A stretch of 64,000 nt of DNA from positions 272,001 through 336,000 of the forward strand of contig NZ_LR732707.1 in the NCBI RefSeq assembly GCF_902506555.1, read 5' to 3'. Under the pieces are notes generated by a model. The model had not been told where the DNA came from. It saw nothing but the letters and a program-made list of their open reading frames with translations, and did not search any database. The stretch comes from Sphingorhabdus sp. 109 (GTDB taxonomy: Bacteria; Pseudomonadota; Alphaproteobacteria; Sphingomonadales; Sphingomonadaceae). Below, piece after piece: positions 24,646 through 33,632 of this stretch (positions within the stretch are counted from its first letter, which is position 1; each line of letters starts with the position of its first letter). Made by a program: the position numbers and the translations under genes.

Positions 24646-25092
24646 ATGCGCTATTTTCTGGATACGGAGTTCAACGGCTTTTGCGGTGACCTCATTTCCA
24701 TTGCCCTGGTCCCCGAAGAGGAAGGTCGGGCTGCCTTCTATGCGGCAGTCGAATGTACCAACCCGACCCAATGGGTTGTCGAACATGTCATCCCGGTTCT
24801 GGATATAGAGCCGGTGCCGCGTGACCGTGTCTCGGACCTGTTCGCGGACTATCTGGGCGATGATCCCGAACCGGTCCTGGTCGCAGACTGGCCCGAAGAT
24901 ATTTCCCACGCGGCGCGGTTGCTGGTCATCGGCCCGGGCCTGATGAAACCGGTGCGCAACATTCGGTTTCTATTGGTTGATGCCGAACTTGTCAGCTCAG
25001 GCGAAACCAGCGCGGTGCCGCACAATGCCCTACAGGATGCGGTGCGGCTGCGCGCCGACGTGCTCGCCTATGAAGAACGACGGGCGATCTAG
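24646..25092 (+). CDS. Rv2179c-like 3'-5' exoribonuclease
   Basis: A 148-aa DEDDh-fold nuclease. MRYFLDTEFNG supplies the first Asp and Glu. ADWPEDISH in the middle and PHNALQDAVRLR near the end supply the remaining Asp, His and Asp. These match the Rv2179c-like family of small RNA 3'-5' exonucleases acting on overhangs. The length is usual for the family. It stands alone between the peptidase and the signalling gene; RBS is a weak GGAGGGATGA stretch upstream. Confidence 0.75.
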   Translation: MRYFLDTEFNGFCGDLISIALVPEEEGRAAFYAAVECTNPTQWVVEHVIPVLDIEPVPRDRVSDLFADYLGDDPEPVLVADWPEDISHAARLLVIGPGLMKPVRNIRFLLVDAELVSSGETSAVPHNALQDAVRLRADVLAYEERRAI

Positions 25093-25185
25093 CTTTCCGG
25101 AATCCGCCGGCGGATATCTGCCACCCAGTGGCGTGTAAAGGCAGCTCCATCTTAATCCACCGGCCCTCCTGCCGTAAACGTCCCT

Positions 25186-27180
25186 GTGAAGGCCCGTTTC
25201 GGAAATATTTCATCTTCTGTTTACTCGGGTCAGGTAAATCTGAACGAAATTTGGCTCGAGCGAAAAGGATATTGCGGGTTGCTGCTGTTCCAAAACAAGA
25301 TTCTCGAGATGATAGCTACGGGCGTCTCACTGGATGTAACGGTGGAGCGGTTGTGTCTGGAACTCGAGCTTCTATTGCCAGGCGTGGCATGTTCCGTCTT
25401 GCGGGTAGAGGATAACGGAACGCTTTATCCGCTAGCCGCACCCAGCCTGCCGGAAAAGCTGTCGAAAGAGATCGACGGCTTGATGATCGGCCCGAATGTC
25501 GGTTCCTGTGGCAGCGCAGCCTATCTGGGCGAAGCGGTGGTGGTAACCGATATTGACAATGATCCCCGGTGGGCAGCGTTCCGGGAACATGTTCTGCCAC
25601 ACGGTTTCAAGGCTTGCTGGTCGGTGCCGATCTTTAACGCCGAAGGCGTGGTATTCGGAACTTTTGCATTATATTTCAAGCAAAGGCGGATGCCGCGCGC
25701 CCGCGAGAAACAGCTAGTCAGCGCCAGCATCCACCTTTGCGCCATTGCGCTCGAAGGGCATTATCGGGTGCTGGAGCGGGAACGGCGAGCGTCGATTGAC
25801 GCCCTTACCCAGTTGCCAAACAGATCGGGATTTGACGCGGCACTGAGCCGCCTGTCCTGTGAGAAACCGGGTAGCTGGGCTTTGCTGGTGGTCGATGTCG
25901 ACAATCTCAAGATGATCAATGATACGTTCGGCCATCAGGCCGGCGACGAGTTGCTGCAAAGAGTCGCAGAGCGGATCCGCACCAGTGTCCTGCCCGATCA
26001 CGCATTCCGGCTGGGCGGCGACGAATTTGCCGTCATTCTGCAGGAAGCCGGGGCGGTCGCTGACCTTAGCGGAACTGCTTCGCACATTCTCGATGCGGTA
26101 GGTGTTGTTACCAGTTGCAGTGGACATATGATCCAGCCGCGAGCGACAATCGGCGGCGCGGCGCTTTCTCCCGGCGACCAGGATGCGGAAACAGTGCACC
26201 GCCACGCCGATTTCGCACTCTATCATGCCAAGGAAACGGGGCGGGGCGGCTTTGTCCGCTACTGGCCCGGTATCGGTACGGCGATCAAGCGAAGGATCGA
26301 GGTAATCCAGGATGTCGATGTCGCGCTGGATGAAGGGCGGATCGAGGCCTATTATCAGCCGGTAGTCCGGATCGACACCGGCGAGATCGTCGGTATGGAA
26401 GCGCTTTGCCGGCTACGCAGGCCCGGCGGCAATATCGTTTCCGCGGGGTCTTTTCATCAGGCAACAACGGATGTCGACGTCGCCGCCAAGCTGACCGAGG
26501 GCATGCTGGCGCTGGTAGCTGCCGATGTCCGTACATGGCTGGAATGCGGGATTCCCTTCCAGCATGTCGGGATCAATATCTCTTCAGCCGATTTCCATAG
26601 CGGCACGCTTTACGAACGCATCAAGACGGCTTTCGGTCGCGAGAATGTGCCATTGAAACATGTCGTGCTGGAAGTGACAGAATCGGTCTATCTCGGACAG
26701 AATGAACCGGTTGTCGCGCAGGAGATCAAGGCGCTGCGCGCCCATGGTCTGCGTATAGCACTGGATGATTTCGGCACCGGCTTCGCCTCGCTTACGCATT
26801 TGCTGACGGTGCCGGTCGATATCATCAAGATCGACAGGTCCTTTGTCAGCCAGTTGCGCGTGGCGGACAGGGGAATGGCGATCATCGAAGGGCTGCTCAA
26901 TATTGCGCGAAAGCTTGACATAAAGGTGATCGCAGAAGGGATCGAGACCGAAGGCCAGGCCGAACTTCTGCAGGAAATCGGCTGCGCACTGGGGCAGGGC
27001 TATCTATATTCTGCCGCCGTTCCGCGCGAAAGCGCGACCGCATTGCTGCTGGAACATGCACAGCAGATCGCGGGGGCGAAACCAGCGCCGATATTTGGCA
27101 TGCCAAAACGCACCGTCGCTGGGCAGGATGGGGCGGATCATTCGCTCAAGGTGAAGAAGGGGCTGAGGGCCGTTTCCTGA
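25186..27180 (+). CDS. GAF-GGDEF-EAL cyclic-di-GMP signalling protein
   Basis: A 664-aa soluble protein. The GAF sensor domain (about 45-190) contains GPNVGSCGSAAYLGE and PIFNAEGVVFGTFALY. The diguanylate cyclase domain carries an intact GGDEF at about 276-280. The phosphodiesterase domain carries an intact EAL at about 405-407, with LDDFGTGFASL, IKIDRSF and IAEGIET. Both catalytic motifs are complete, so it may make and break c-di-GMP, with GAF choosing the direction. No membrane segment. The GTG start at 25186 is uncertain because the first in-frame ATG is 41 codons later. No c-di-GMP effector lies nearby. Confidence 0.9.
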   Translation: MKARFGNISSSVYSGQVNLNEIWLERKGYCGLLLFQNKILEMIATGVSLDVTVERLCLELELLLPGVACSVLRVEDNGTLYPLAAPSLPEKLSKEIDGLMIGPNVGSCGSAAYLGEAVVVTDIDNDPRWAAFREHVLPHGFKACWSVPIFNAEGVVFGTFALYFKQRRMPRAREKQLVSASIHLCAIALEGHYRVLERERRASIDALTQLPNRSGFDAALSRLSCEKPGSWALLVVDVDNLKMINDTFGHQAGDELLQRVAERIRTSVLPDHAFRLGGDEFAVILQEAGAVADLSGTASHILDAVGVVTSCSGHMIQPRATIGGAALSPGDQDAETVHRHADFALYHAKETGRGGFVRYWPGIGTAIKRRIEVIQDVDVALDEGRIEAYYQPVVRIDTGEIVGMEALCRLRRPGGNIVSAGSFHQATTDVDVAAKLTEGMLALVAADVRTWLECGIPFQHVGINISSADFHSGTLYERIKTAFGRENVPLKHVVLEVTESVYLGQNEPVVAQEIKALRAHGLRIALDDFGTGFASLTHLLTVPVDIIKIDRSFVSQLRVADRGMAIIEGLLNIARKLDIKVIAEGIETEGQAELLQEIGCALGQGYLYSAAVPRESATALLLEHAQQIAGAKPAPIFGMPKRTVAGQDGADHSLKVKKGLRAVS

Positions 27181-27307
27181 GACAGTCGCGGACATTAGAG
27201 GCCGGCTGCTGAACAGCCTGAATTGCGACGATATTCCTTGAATCGCTCTCGGAACCGACATTGCGTCTGAATCCCCGACCTGTTTCACGCTGCAATATTC
27301 TACGCTT

Positions 27308-27589
27308 GTGCAATCGCCTATACGCCTTTCCCACAATCCGGGCATAGCTGCATGGAGTGCGTCGTCCGCTTCCTTGGCTGCTTTACCGGCGCCGGCTCTT
27401 GGATGGGGCCCTTCGAGAATTGAGCCCGGTTTCAAGCAGGCGAGCATTCACTATCACCACAAAACCGAAAAAGATTTCCGGAAGGCGGCCGTGGGAGAGC
27501 TCAGGCACCGGGGTGACGCCGCGCACAAAGCCGTAACGCACATCGCGAAAGGCAAGGTCGAAGGAAAGATTGTCGTCCGGATGTCGTGA
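27308..27589 (+). pseudogene. possible C-terminal remnant of an oxidoreductase
   Basis: An open frame of 93 codons whose last 45 residues (FRKAAVGELRHRG, then HIAKGKVEGKIVVRMS) look like the C-terminal tail of a quinone-oxidoreductase/MDR protein. The first half is low-complexity and unlike any family, and no complete gene precedes it. It could also be a chance frame. The 127 bp before it (27181-27307) hold nothing else. Confidence 0.3.
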
Positions 27590-27594
27590 CCGAT

Positions 27595-28374
27595 TCAGAA
27601 GGTGCTGTTGAATGCGCCGCCATCAAGCAGAATATTCTGGCCGACGACAAAACCGGCATGCTGCGAACATAGCCAGGCGCAGGCTGCTCCGAATTCCTCC
27701 GACGTGCCATAGCGACCGGCGGGGATGTCCCGGAAACGGTCCTGACGGATGTCATCCAGGCCCTTGTTCTGTGCCTGAGCCGCCATGTTGTCGAGCGAGA
27801 TTGTACGGTCCGTCGCGTGCAGGCCCGGCAACAGGTTGTTGATGGTTACGCCAGAACCGGCCACCTGGCGCGCCGTGCCGGCGACATAGCCGGTGAGACC
27901 CGCACGGGCCGAGTTGGAAAGGCCGAGAATCGGAATCGGCGATTTCACACTGACGCTGGTGATATTGACCACTCTGCCCCAGCCCTTGTCGATCATCGCG
28001 GGCAACAGAGCCTTGATCAGCGCGATGGGCGCGAGCATATTCGCGTCCAGGGCTGCAATAAAGTCCTCACGGTTCCAGTCGCTCCACATGCCGGGCGGGG
28101 GGCCGCCGGCATTGTTCACCAGAATATCGACGCCTTGGGCGGCTGACAGTAACGTCTGCTGCCCTGCCTCGGTTGTAACGTCCGCGGCTATAGCCTCCAC
28201 CTCGACGCCATAAGTCTCGCGAATGGCTTGCGCGGTTTCCCCGAGCACGTCCGCGCTCCGGGCATTGATGATCAGGTCAACGCCTTCAGTCGCCAGAGCC
28301 TCTGCACAGCCGCGGCCCAATCCTTTTGACGATGCACAAACGAGGGCGCGTTTGCCCTTTATTCCCATATCCAT
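27595..28374 (-). CDS. SDR-like protein with a non-canonical active site
   Basis: A 259-aa protein of SDR fold (VCASSKGLGRGCAEAL at the nucleotide site, NNAGGPPPG, C-terminal LLDGG). At the place of the catalytic YxxxK it reads SNSAR (Ser and Arg instead of Tyr and Lys). This is typical of the BKR-like subgroup that lacks the catalytic tetrad. Many are annotated as 3-oxoacyl-ACP reductases, but activity is uncertain. Start: ATG 28374, GGAG 8 nt upstream. It is flanked by two pieces of decayed genes, and the acyl-CoA synthetase remnant lies 33 bp upstream in the same orientation. Confidence 0.8.
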   Translation of the reverse strand: MDMGIKGKRALVCASSKGLGRGCAEALATEGVDLIINARSADVLGETAQAIRETYGVEVEAIAADVTTEAGQQTLLSAAQGVDILVNNAGGPPPGMWSDWNREDFIAALDANMLAPIALIKALLPAMIDKGWGRVVNITSVSVKSPIPILGLSNSARAGLTGYVAGTARQVAGSGVTINNLLPGLHATDRTISLDNMAAQAQNKGLDDIRQDRFRDIPAGRYGTSEEFGAACAWLCSQHAGFVVGQNILLDGGAFNSTF

Positions 28375-28407
28375 ATTATAATCTCCAGCTTTGCAAGCCC
28401 ATGCCGA

Positions 28408-28640
28408 TCAAGCCGTATCCTCGTAGCTTTCCCGCGATTCTCGCTTCAGAATTTTGCCGCTAGCATTTTTTACCAGGCTTTCGGCGAAAATATCTATTTC
28501 GCGGGCGCTTATAGCCTGCGAGATTTTTCCTGCAATAAATGTGGATATCTTCGAGCCGGACCGATGTGCCATCGTTCAATATAATTCCCGCTGAAACAGC
28601 CTCGGTCCAATTTTCATGAGCTACACCAAGACCAGCAGGT
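28408..28640 (-). pseudogene. remnant of an AMP-dependent acyl-CoA synthetase (C-terminal end, frameshifted)
   Basis: Reading leftwards, one frame gives GVAHENWTEAVSAG, then RLEDIHIYCRKNLAGYKRPR. A shift of frame then gives REIDIFAESLVKNASGKILK and RESRESYEDTA, stopping at TGA 28410-28408. Joined, these match the C-terminal subdomain of acyl-CoA synthetases, including the catalytic Lys of the SGKILKRE motif. The frame break near 28500 looks like loss of two bases in a GC run. Upstream of about 28650 the similarity ends, so only about 75 residues of a 500-aa gene survive. Confidence 0.7.
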
Positions 28641-28827
28641 TGGGTCCCGCCGACAAACAATCGCGGCCGATCGCCCGAACCTGAGCGGCAACGCATGTGT
28701 CTGGAAAATGCGCACATCAAAATGCGCAGGTAGGGGCACAATGGGGGATTCTGGTTTCTCAACCACATGTTGGAACGTCCTCAAAGTCGAGGAAGACCGT
28801 GGTTATTGGTTGGGAGAAATGTTTAAT

Positions 28828-28904
28828 TGGTCGGGACGAGAGGATTCGAACCTCCGACCCCCACACCCCCAGTGTGATGCGCTACCAGGCTGCGCTACGT
28901 CCCG
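28828..28904 (-). tRNA. tRNA-Pro (anticodon GGG)
   Basis: On the minus strand, CGGGACG pairs with CGTCCCG to form the acceptor stem. The discriminator A is followed by an encoded CCA (28830-28828). The T arm is GGAGG TTCGAAT CCTCT. The anticodon loop is C-T-GGG-G-G between TCACA and TGTGG, giving anticodon GGG. All four arms are present in 77 nt. Confidence 0.96.
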
Positions 28905-29104
28905 ACCGAGGCTGCGCATATATGGAGGTCGGCGGTGCTTGGCAAGTCGTTTGCGTCATGCGTGCCACCTTTCCGGATTACAGATTTCGTTGCACCTGTG
29001 ACAAGCCCGTGATAGGCGCGCGCAACATTTGGGGCGGCTGTTCCGGGACTTGAAACAAGAACCCGGGCATCACACATGAACATTGCAACAACCGGGACGA
29101 ATTC

Positions 29105-29437
29105 ATGACATCAATCACTATATTATCTGCAGCAGCTGGCGCCGGCGGGGCCGGAGGATTTCTGATATCGATCATGCCGCTGGTGCTTATTTTTGCGGTT
29201 TTCTATTTTCTGCTCATTCGTCCGCAGCAGAAGAAGATGAAAGAGCATCAGGAAAAGGTCGGTTCGGTCAAGAAGAATGACGAAGTCGTGACCGGCGGCG
29301 GACTGGTCGGCAAAGCGGTCAAGGTTGACGATGAATATGTTGAAGTCGAAATCGCCAATGGCGTCCGCGTCAAGGCGATCAAGGCCACTCTGACGGATGT
29401 TATGCCACGCGGCGGCGCCAAACCTGCGAACGACTGA
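29105..29437 (+). CDS. yajC: preprotein translocase subunit YajC
   Basis: A 110-aa single-pass inner-membrane protein. The membrane helix (SIMPLVLIFAVFYFLLIRPQQ, about 22-42) is followed by a basic segment and the cytosolic YajC domain (VKKNDEVVTGGGLVGK). It associates with SecDF and YidC in Sec-dependent export. It is first in the operon yajC-secD-secF-Mth938; secD begins 27 bp later. Confidence 0.95.
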   Translation: MTSITILSAAAGAGGAGGFLISIMPLVLIFAVFYFLLIRPQQKKMKEHQEKVGSVKKNDEVVTGGGLVGKAVKVDDEYVEVEIANGVRVKAIKATLTDVMPRGGAKPAND

Positions 29438-29464
29438 TCGCGGTGATATAGAAAGTTAGTTTCG

Positions 29465-31069
29465 ATGCTCGATTTCCCGCGCTGGAAAGTCATTTCCATT
29501 TCCCTGTTGCTGGCCTTTGGCGTGCTGATGTCCATTCCCAGCCTGCTGGGTGAAAATGGCCGGCAATATTGGCCGAGCTTTCTGCCGAATGAAACGATCA
29601 ACCTGGGACTGGATCTTCAGGGCGGCAGCCATATTCTGCTGGAAGCGGACCCGGCCGATGTCGCGACCGCCCGGCTTGAAACGATGGAAGAATCGGTGCG
29701 CGCGGAAATGCGCCGCGCCGAGCCGCGGATCGGCATCGGCGATATTTCCCGGCGCGATGGCGTGTTGAGCTTCATGGTGCGCGACAGCACCCAGGTCGAT
29801 GCCGCGCGCGACGCGATTGTTCCGCTTACCACCGGTGCCGGTCTGACCGGCCAGCGCGACTGGGATATCGAGGTGCGCGACGACACACGCTTTGTCCTGA
29901 CGCCGACCGCTGCGGGTCTGGAAAGCGCCGTCGAGAATGCGATGGAAACGGCAACCGACGTGATCCGCCGCCGGATCGATGAAATGGGTACGCGCGAGCC
30001 GACGATCATTCGCCAGGGTGATAACCGGATCGTGGTGCAGGTGCCGGGTCTCGATGATCCCGAAGCGCTGAAAGCCTTGCTCGGACAGACGGCAAAGCTG
30101 GAATTCAAACTGGTCGATTTCGAGGCCGATCCCAATATGGTCGCCGCCGGCCGCGCGCCCGTTGGCAGCCAGATTTTCCCCTATCCCGATAATCCGTCCG
30201 GATTGCCCAATATCGCAGTCAAGCGTCTCGGCGGGATCAGTGGCGACAAGCTCACCGATGCGGGGCAGGGCTTCGACCAGCAGACCAACGCGCCGGTGGT
30301 CAATATCACCTTCGACAGCGAGGGCGGCGCCAAATTTGCCCGGCTGACGCAGAATAATGTCGGCCGTCCCTTTGCCATCATTCTGGACGGACAGGTGCTG
30401 TCCGCCCCCAATATCAATGAACCGATCCTTGGCGGTTCGGCCCAGATTTCAGGCAATTTTTCAGTCGAGAGTGCAAACCAGCTGGCGATTGCACTGCGCT
30501 CCGGTGCGCTGCCGGTCGAGCTGAAGATCGTCGAGGAGCGCACCGTCGGTCCCGATCTCGGCAAGGATTCGATCGACAAGGGCACGATTGCCGCGATTAT
30601 CGGTACGGTCGCTGTGCTGACCTTCATGGTGGTCACCTATGGCCGCTTTGGCATGTATGCCAATATCGCGCTGGCATTGAACCTGTTCATCATCATCGGC
30701 GTTATGGCGATGTTCAACGCGACGTTGACGCTGCCGGGTATTGCGGGCTTCGTGCTGACCGTCGGTTCGGCGGTGGACGCGAATGTGCTGATCAATGAAC
30801 GAATACGCGAAGAGCGAAAACGGGGCAGGCGTGTCATCCAGGCGATTGAAGTCGGCTACAAGGAAGCCTCGCGGGCCATTCTGGACGCTAACGTGACCAA
30901 CGTCATTGCCGGTGTGCTGCTGTTCATGTTCGGCTCCGGACCGGTGAAAGGCTTTGCGGTTGTGCTGATGATCGGCATCATCTCGTCCGTATTCACTGCC
31001 GTGGTTGTCACCCGCATGTTCGTGGCGCTCTGGGCCAGAAGAGCCCGGCCGCAGGAGTTGATCATATGA
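29465..31069 (+). CDS. secD: protein translocase subunit SecD
   Basis: A 534-aa RND-type membrane protein. TM1 lies at about 8-26, followed by GLDLQGGSHILLEAD at the start of the large periplasmic domain. The C-terminal five-helix block has GTIAAIIGTVAVLTFM, GFVLTVGSAVDANVLINERIREE (the proton-path DANVLI motif) and ILDANVTNVIAGV. With SecF it uses the proton gradient to pull proteins through SecYEG. Its last codons overlap the secF start by 4 nt (ATGA). Confidence 0.97.
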   Translation: MLDFPRWKVISISLLLAFGVLMSIPSLLGENGRQYWPSFLPNETINLGLDLQGGSHILLEADPADVATARLETMEESVRAEMRRAEPRIGIGDISRRDGVLSFMVRDSTQVDAARDAIVPLTTGAGLTGQRDWDIEVRDDTRFVLTPTAAGLESAVENAMETATDVIRRRIDEMGTREPTIIRQGDNRIVVQVPGLDDPEALKALLGQTAKLEFKLVDFEADPNMVAAGRAPVGSQIFPYPDNPSGLPNIAVKRLGGISGDKLTDAGQGFDQQTNAPVVNITFDSEGGAKFARLTQNNVGRPFAIILDGQVLSAPNINEPILGGSAQISGNFSVESANQLAIALRSGALPVELKIVEERTVGPDLGKDSIDKGTIAAIIGTVAVLTFMVVTYGRFGMYANIALALNLFIIIGVMAMFNATLTLPGIAGFVLTVGSAVDANVLINERIREERKRGRRVIQAIEVGYKEASRAILDANVTNVIAGVLLFMFGSGPVKGFAVVLMIGIISSVFTAVVVTRMFVALWARRARPQELII

Positions 31070-32049
31070 AATTGCTGAAACTCGTACCTGACGACACCAA
31101 TTTCAGGTTTCTGAAATGGCGCAATATCGCGATGGCGTTCAGCATTTTGACGATCATCGCCTCGATTGGCCTGGTCGCGGCCAAGGGCCTCAACTTTGGC
31201 GTCGACTTTATCGGCGGCCAGATGATCCAGGCAACCTTTACCGAGACCGAAACGGCACCGATCACCGAATTGCGGGAAAGCGTCGGCGCGCTTGGCTATG
31301 GCGAAGCGACGATCCAGCGCTTTGGCGATGCCAATGAAGTGTCGATTCGCATGCGTCTGCCCGCTGAAGCCGAATCGCGCCCGGAAGCGGCCAATGAAAT
31401 GACCGAAAAGATCGTTGCTGCGATCAAGGCGGACCATCCCGATGTCCGCATCGATGGCGTCGAGTCCGTGTCCGGCAAGGTGTCGTCGGAACTGTTTGAA
31501 ACCGGGGCCTATTCCCTGCTTTTCGCGATTATCGCAATTTCCATCTATATCTGGATCCGGTTCGAATGGCAGTTCGGTGTCGGTGCGCTCTTTGCACTGG
31601 TGCACGATGTCGCGCTCACCTTCGGTCTGTTCGCGCTGACGCAGATGGAGTTCAACCTCAATATCGTTGCCGCGCTGCTGACAATCATCGGCTATTCGCT
31701 CAACGACACGATCGTGGTGTTCGACCGTATCCGCGAGAATCTGAAGAAATATCGCAAGATGGACATCATCGGCCTGCTTGACCTGTCGGTGAACGAAACC
31801 CTGGCCCGGACCGTGATGACCAGCTTGACCATGCTGATCGCGCTGGGTGCCCTGATCCTGTCGGGTCCCGATGTGATCTTCGGCTTTTCCGTGGCGATGT
31901 TCTTCGGCGTGTTCGTCGGCACATACAGCTCGATCTATATGGCAGCCCCGATCCTGATCTGGCTCAAGGTTGGCCCGGATACATTTGTCCCGGCCGAGCA
32001 GGATAATCCGGCAGCGGAAAAAGTGGGCGGTCCGGAACAGATTGGCTGA
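31066..32049 (+). CDS. secF: protein translocase subunit SecF
   Basis: A 327-aa membrane protein, partner of SecD. FGVDFIGGQMIQATF (the D4-like start of the periplasmic loop) follows TM1. The C-terminal helices contain IIGYSLNDTIVVFDRIREN, the SecF signature, and SLTMLIALGALIL. It overlaps secD by ATGA and is followed 3 bp later by the Mth938-domain gene, so the four genes form one transcription unit. Confidence 0.97.
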   Translation: MKLLKLVPDDTNFRFLKWRNIAMAFSILTIIASIGLVAAKGLNFGVDFIGGQMIQATFTETETAPITELRESVGALGYGEATIQRFGDANEVSIRMRLPAEAESRPEAANEMTEKIVAAIKADHPDVRIDGVESVSGKVSSELFETGAYSLLFAIIAISIYIWIRFEWQFGVGALFALVHDVALTFGLFALTQMEFNLNIVAALLTIIGYSLNDTIVVFDRIRENLKKYRKMDIIGLLDLSVNETLARTVMTSLTMLIALGALILSGPDVIFGFSVAMFFGVFVGTYSSIYMAAPILIWLKVGPDTFVPAEQDNPAAEKVGGPEQIG

Positions 32050-32052
32050 TCC

Positions 32053-32433
32053 TTGGTAGAGCTGCGCAAGGATGTCGAGTTTGCCGGCCCGATCATCACT
32101 GGCTTTACGGCCAGTGGTTTCAAGAGCGGTGACCGGCGGTTTGAACAGGGCCTGCTGATCTCGCCCGAACAGGTCATTGGCTGGGAAGGATCGGCGCTCG
32201 ATAGCCTCAATCTCGCAGAGATATTGTCCAGTCTCAACCTGTCGCCGCGACCGGAATTCCTGTTGCTGGGCAGTGGCCCTGCCATGTTGCAACCGCCGGC
32301 TGCGTTCCGGCGGGAAGTGGAAGCCGCCGGCATGGGGCTGGAGGTCATGGACAGCCGCGCTGCGGCGCGGACCTGGGGCGTATTGCGGGCCGAGGAACGC
32401 TGGATCATCGGCGCGCTTCTTCCGCTCGCCTAG
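32053..32433 (+). CDS. Mth938-like domain protein (NDUFAF3 family)
   Basis: A 126-aa protein of the MTH938/DUF498 fold: GFTASGFKSGDRRFEQGLLI, then EFLLLGSGPAML (Rossmann-like), MDSRAAARTWGVLRAEERWI and IGALLPL at the end. The mitochondrial homologue NDUFAF3 helps to assemble complex I. In alphaproteobacteria the gene usually follows secDF, as here. The start is TTG 32053, 3 bp after the secF stop; no better codon exists, so it relies on coupling. It overlaps the end of the convergent glycosyltransferase gene by 4 nt. Confidence 0.85.
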   Translation: MVELRKDVEFAGPIITGFTASGFKSGDRRFEQGLLISPEQVIGWEGSALDSLNLAEILSSLNLSPRPEFLLLGSGPAMLQPPAAFRREVEAAGMGLEVMDSRAAARTWGVLRAEERWIIGALLPLA

Positions 32434-33608
32434 GTCCTGCCCGCCGCCTGACCCAGGATTTCCAGCAATTGATCGCCGTTATTCTGCCAGCTGAACCGGC
32501 TGACCGACGAACGGACGATGTCCTGCGCCGGCGGAGCGGCGAGAACGGCCCTGGCGGCCGCTACAATGGCCTCGACACTCTGGTCGACGATCCGGCCGGA
32601 TTCCGGGCTGGTCACCAGTTCACGCGCGCCGCCGGCTTCACTGATGATGACAGGCGTACCGCAGGCCAGTGCCTCAACCCAGGCATTGGCGAGCCCTTCG
32701 GACTTTGACACCAGAATAGCGATATCGGCAGCGGCGGTCAGTTGTGGCAGCTGTTCGTGCGGCACGCTGCCGAGAAAACGGACGCGGCCGGTGACGCCGA
32801 GCTGATCGGCAAGGGCGCGGTAATTTTGTTCTTCTTCGCCTGCTCCGGCGAGCAGCAGCTCTGCATCGGGAATATGACGCAGGGCGCGGATTACCAGATC
32901 CTGGCTCTTGCGCTTGATCAGAGCGCCGGTGGAGATGAACAGTGGCCCGTTGACACCAAGCTGCCGCTTCGCAGCAACCCTGTCGACCGGTACAAACTTG
33001 TCCTGATCCAGTCCGGTATAATGGACGGAAATCTTGCCTCCAGCCATTCCAAGGGCGAGCATATCCTGCTTCAGTGCCCCGGATACCGCCAGCAAGGCGC
33101 TGGCCTTTTCCGCTGCCTGCAATAGCTGAACGCGGCATTTCGGATCGCTTCCCCAGTGGTGGATATCCGCGCCGCGCGCCTTGATTGTGAAGGGAATGCC
33201 GAGCGCCTCGGCAATGCGCATGGCCGCTGGTCCGTCGGGATAGAAAAACTCGGCGTCAACGATGTCAAACGGGGTTTTTTCGTGCAGCTTTTTTACCAGC
33301 GGCAGGACTGCCTTGGTGATACGGCCCGGATTATAGCGGCCGCCTATCCTCGGAATCAGCCGGAAGCAGGGGCGATGCACGTCGAGTCCGCGCCACATTT
33401 CATGATCCGGCAATTTTTCCAGCGACCGATATTGGGCAAGCCGGTTCAGCGGCCATGGCGGTATCCCGACCGGATTGACAACCGTCACGCTGGCTTCCGG
33501 TCGGCGCGCCAGTTCTGCCGTCTGCCGTTCGACAAATATTCCGAAATTCGGTGCTGCCGCGTTCGGGAATAATGTCGACAGGGTCAGAATGCGGAGCGGC
33601 TCGGTCAT
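32430..33608 (-). CDS. glycosyltransferase family 4 (GT-B fold)
   Basis: A 392-aa cytosolic or membrane-associated GT-B enzyme. The N-terminal domain has TLSTLFPNAAAPNFGIFVERQ. The C-terminal nucleotide-sugar domain has STGALIKRKSQDLVIRAL, GSVPHEQLP and SKSEGLANAWVEALACGTPV, in which the E(x7)E motif of GT4 is recognisable. It transfers a sugar from an activated donor, most likely in cell-envelope polysaccharide or glycolipid synthesis. No other polysaccharide gene is adjacent, so the acceptor is unknown. Confidence 0.88.
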   Translation of the reverse strand: MTEPLRILTLSTLFPNAAAPNFGIFVERQTAELARRPEASVTVVNPVGIPPWPLNRLAQYRSLEKLPDHEMWRGLDVHRPCFRLIPRIGGRYNPGRITKAVLPLVKKLHEKTPFDIVDAEFFYPDGPAAMRIAEALGIPFTIKARGADIHHWGSDPKCRVQLLQAAEKASALLAVSGALKQDMLALGMAGGKISVHYTGLDQDKFVPVDRVAAKRQLGVNGPLFISTGALIKRKSQDLVIRALRHIPDAELLLAGAGEEEQNYRALADQLGVTGRVRFLGSVPHEQLPQLTAAADIAILVSKSEGLANAWVEALACGTPVIISEAGGARELVTSPESGRIVDQSVEAIVAAARAVLAAPPAQDIVRSSVSRFSWQNNGDQLLEILGQAAGRT

Positions 33609-33632
33609 GGCAAATATTCTCGCACCCGGTTC

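Noticed and set aside
30856-32292. A 478-codon minus-strand frame over secD-secF-Mth938
   Set aside because: It is a shadow of three well-recognised genes; composition is His/Asp/Arg-rich with no domain.
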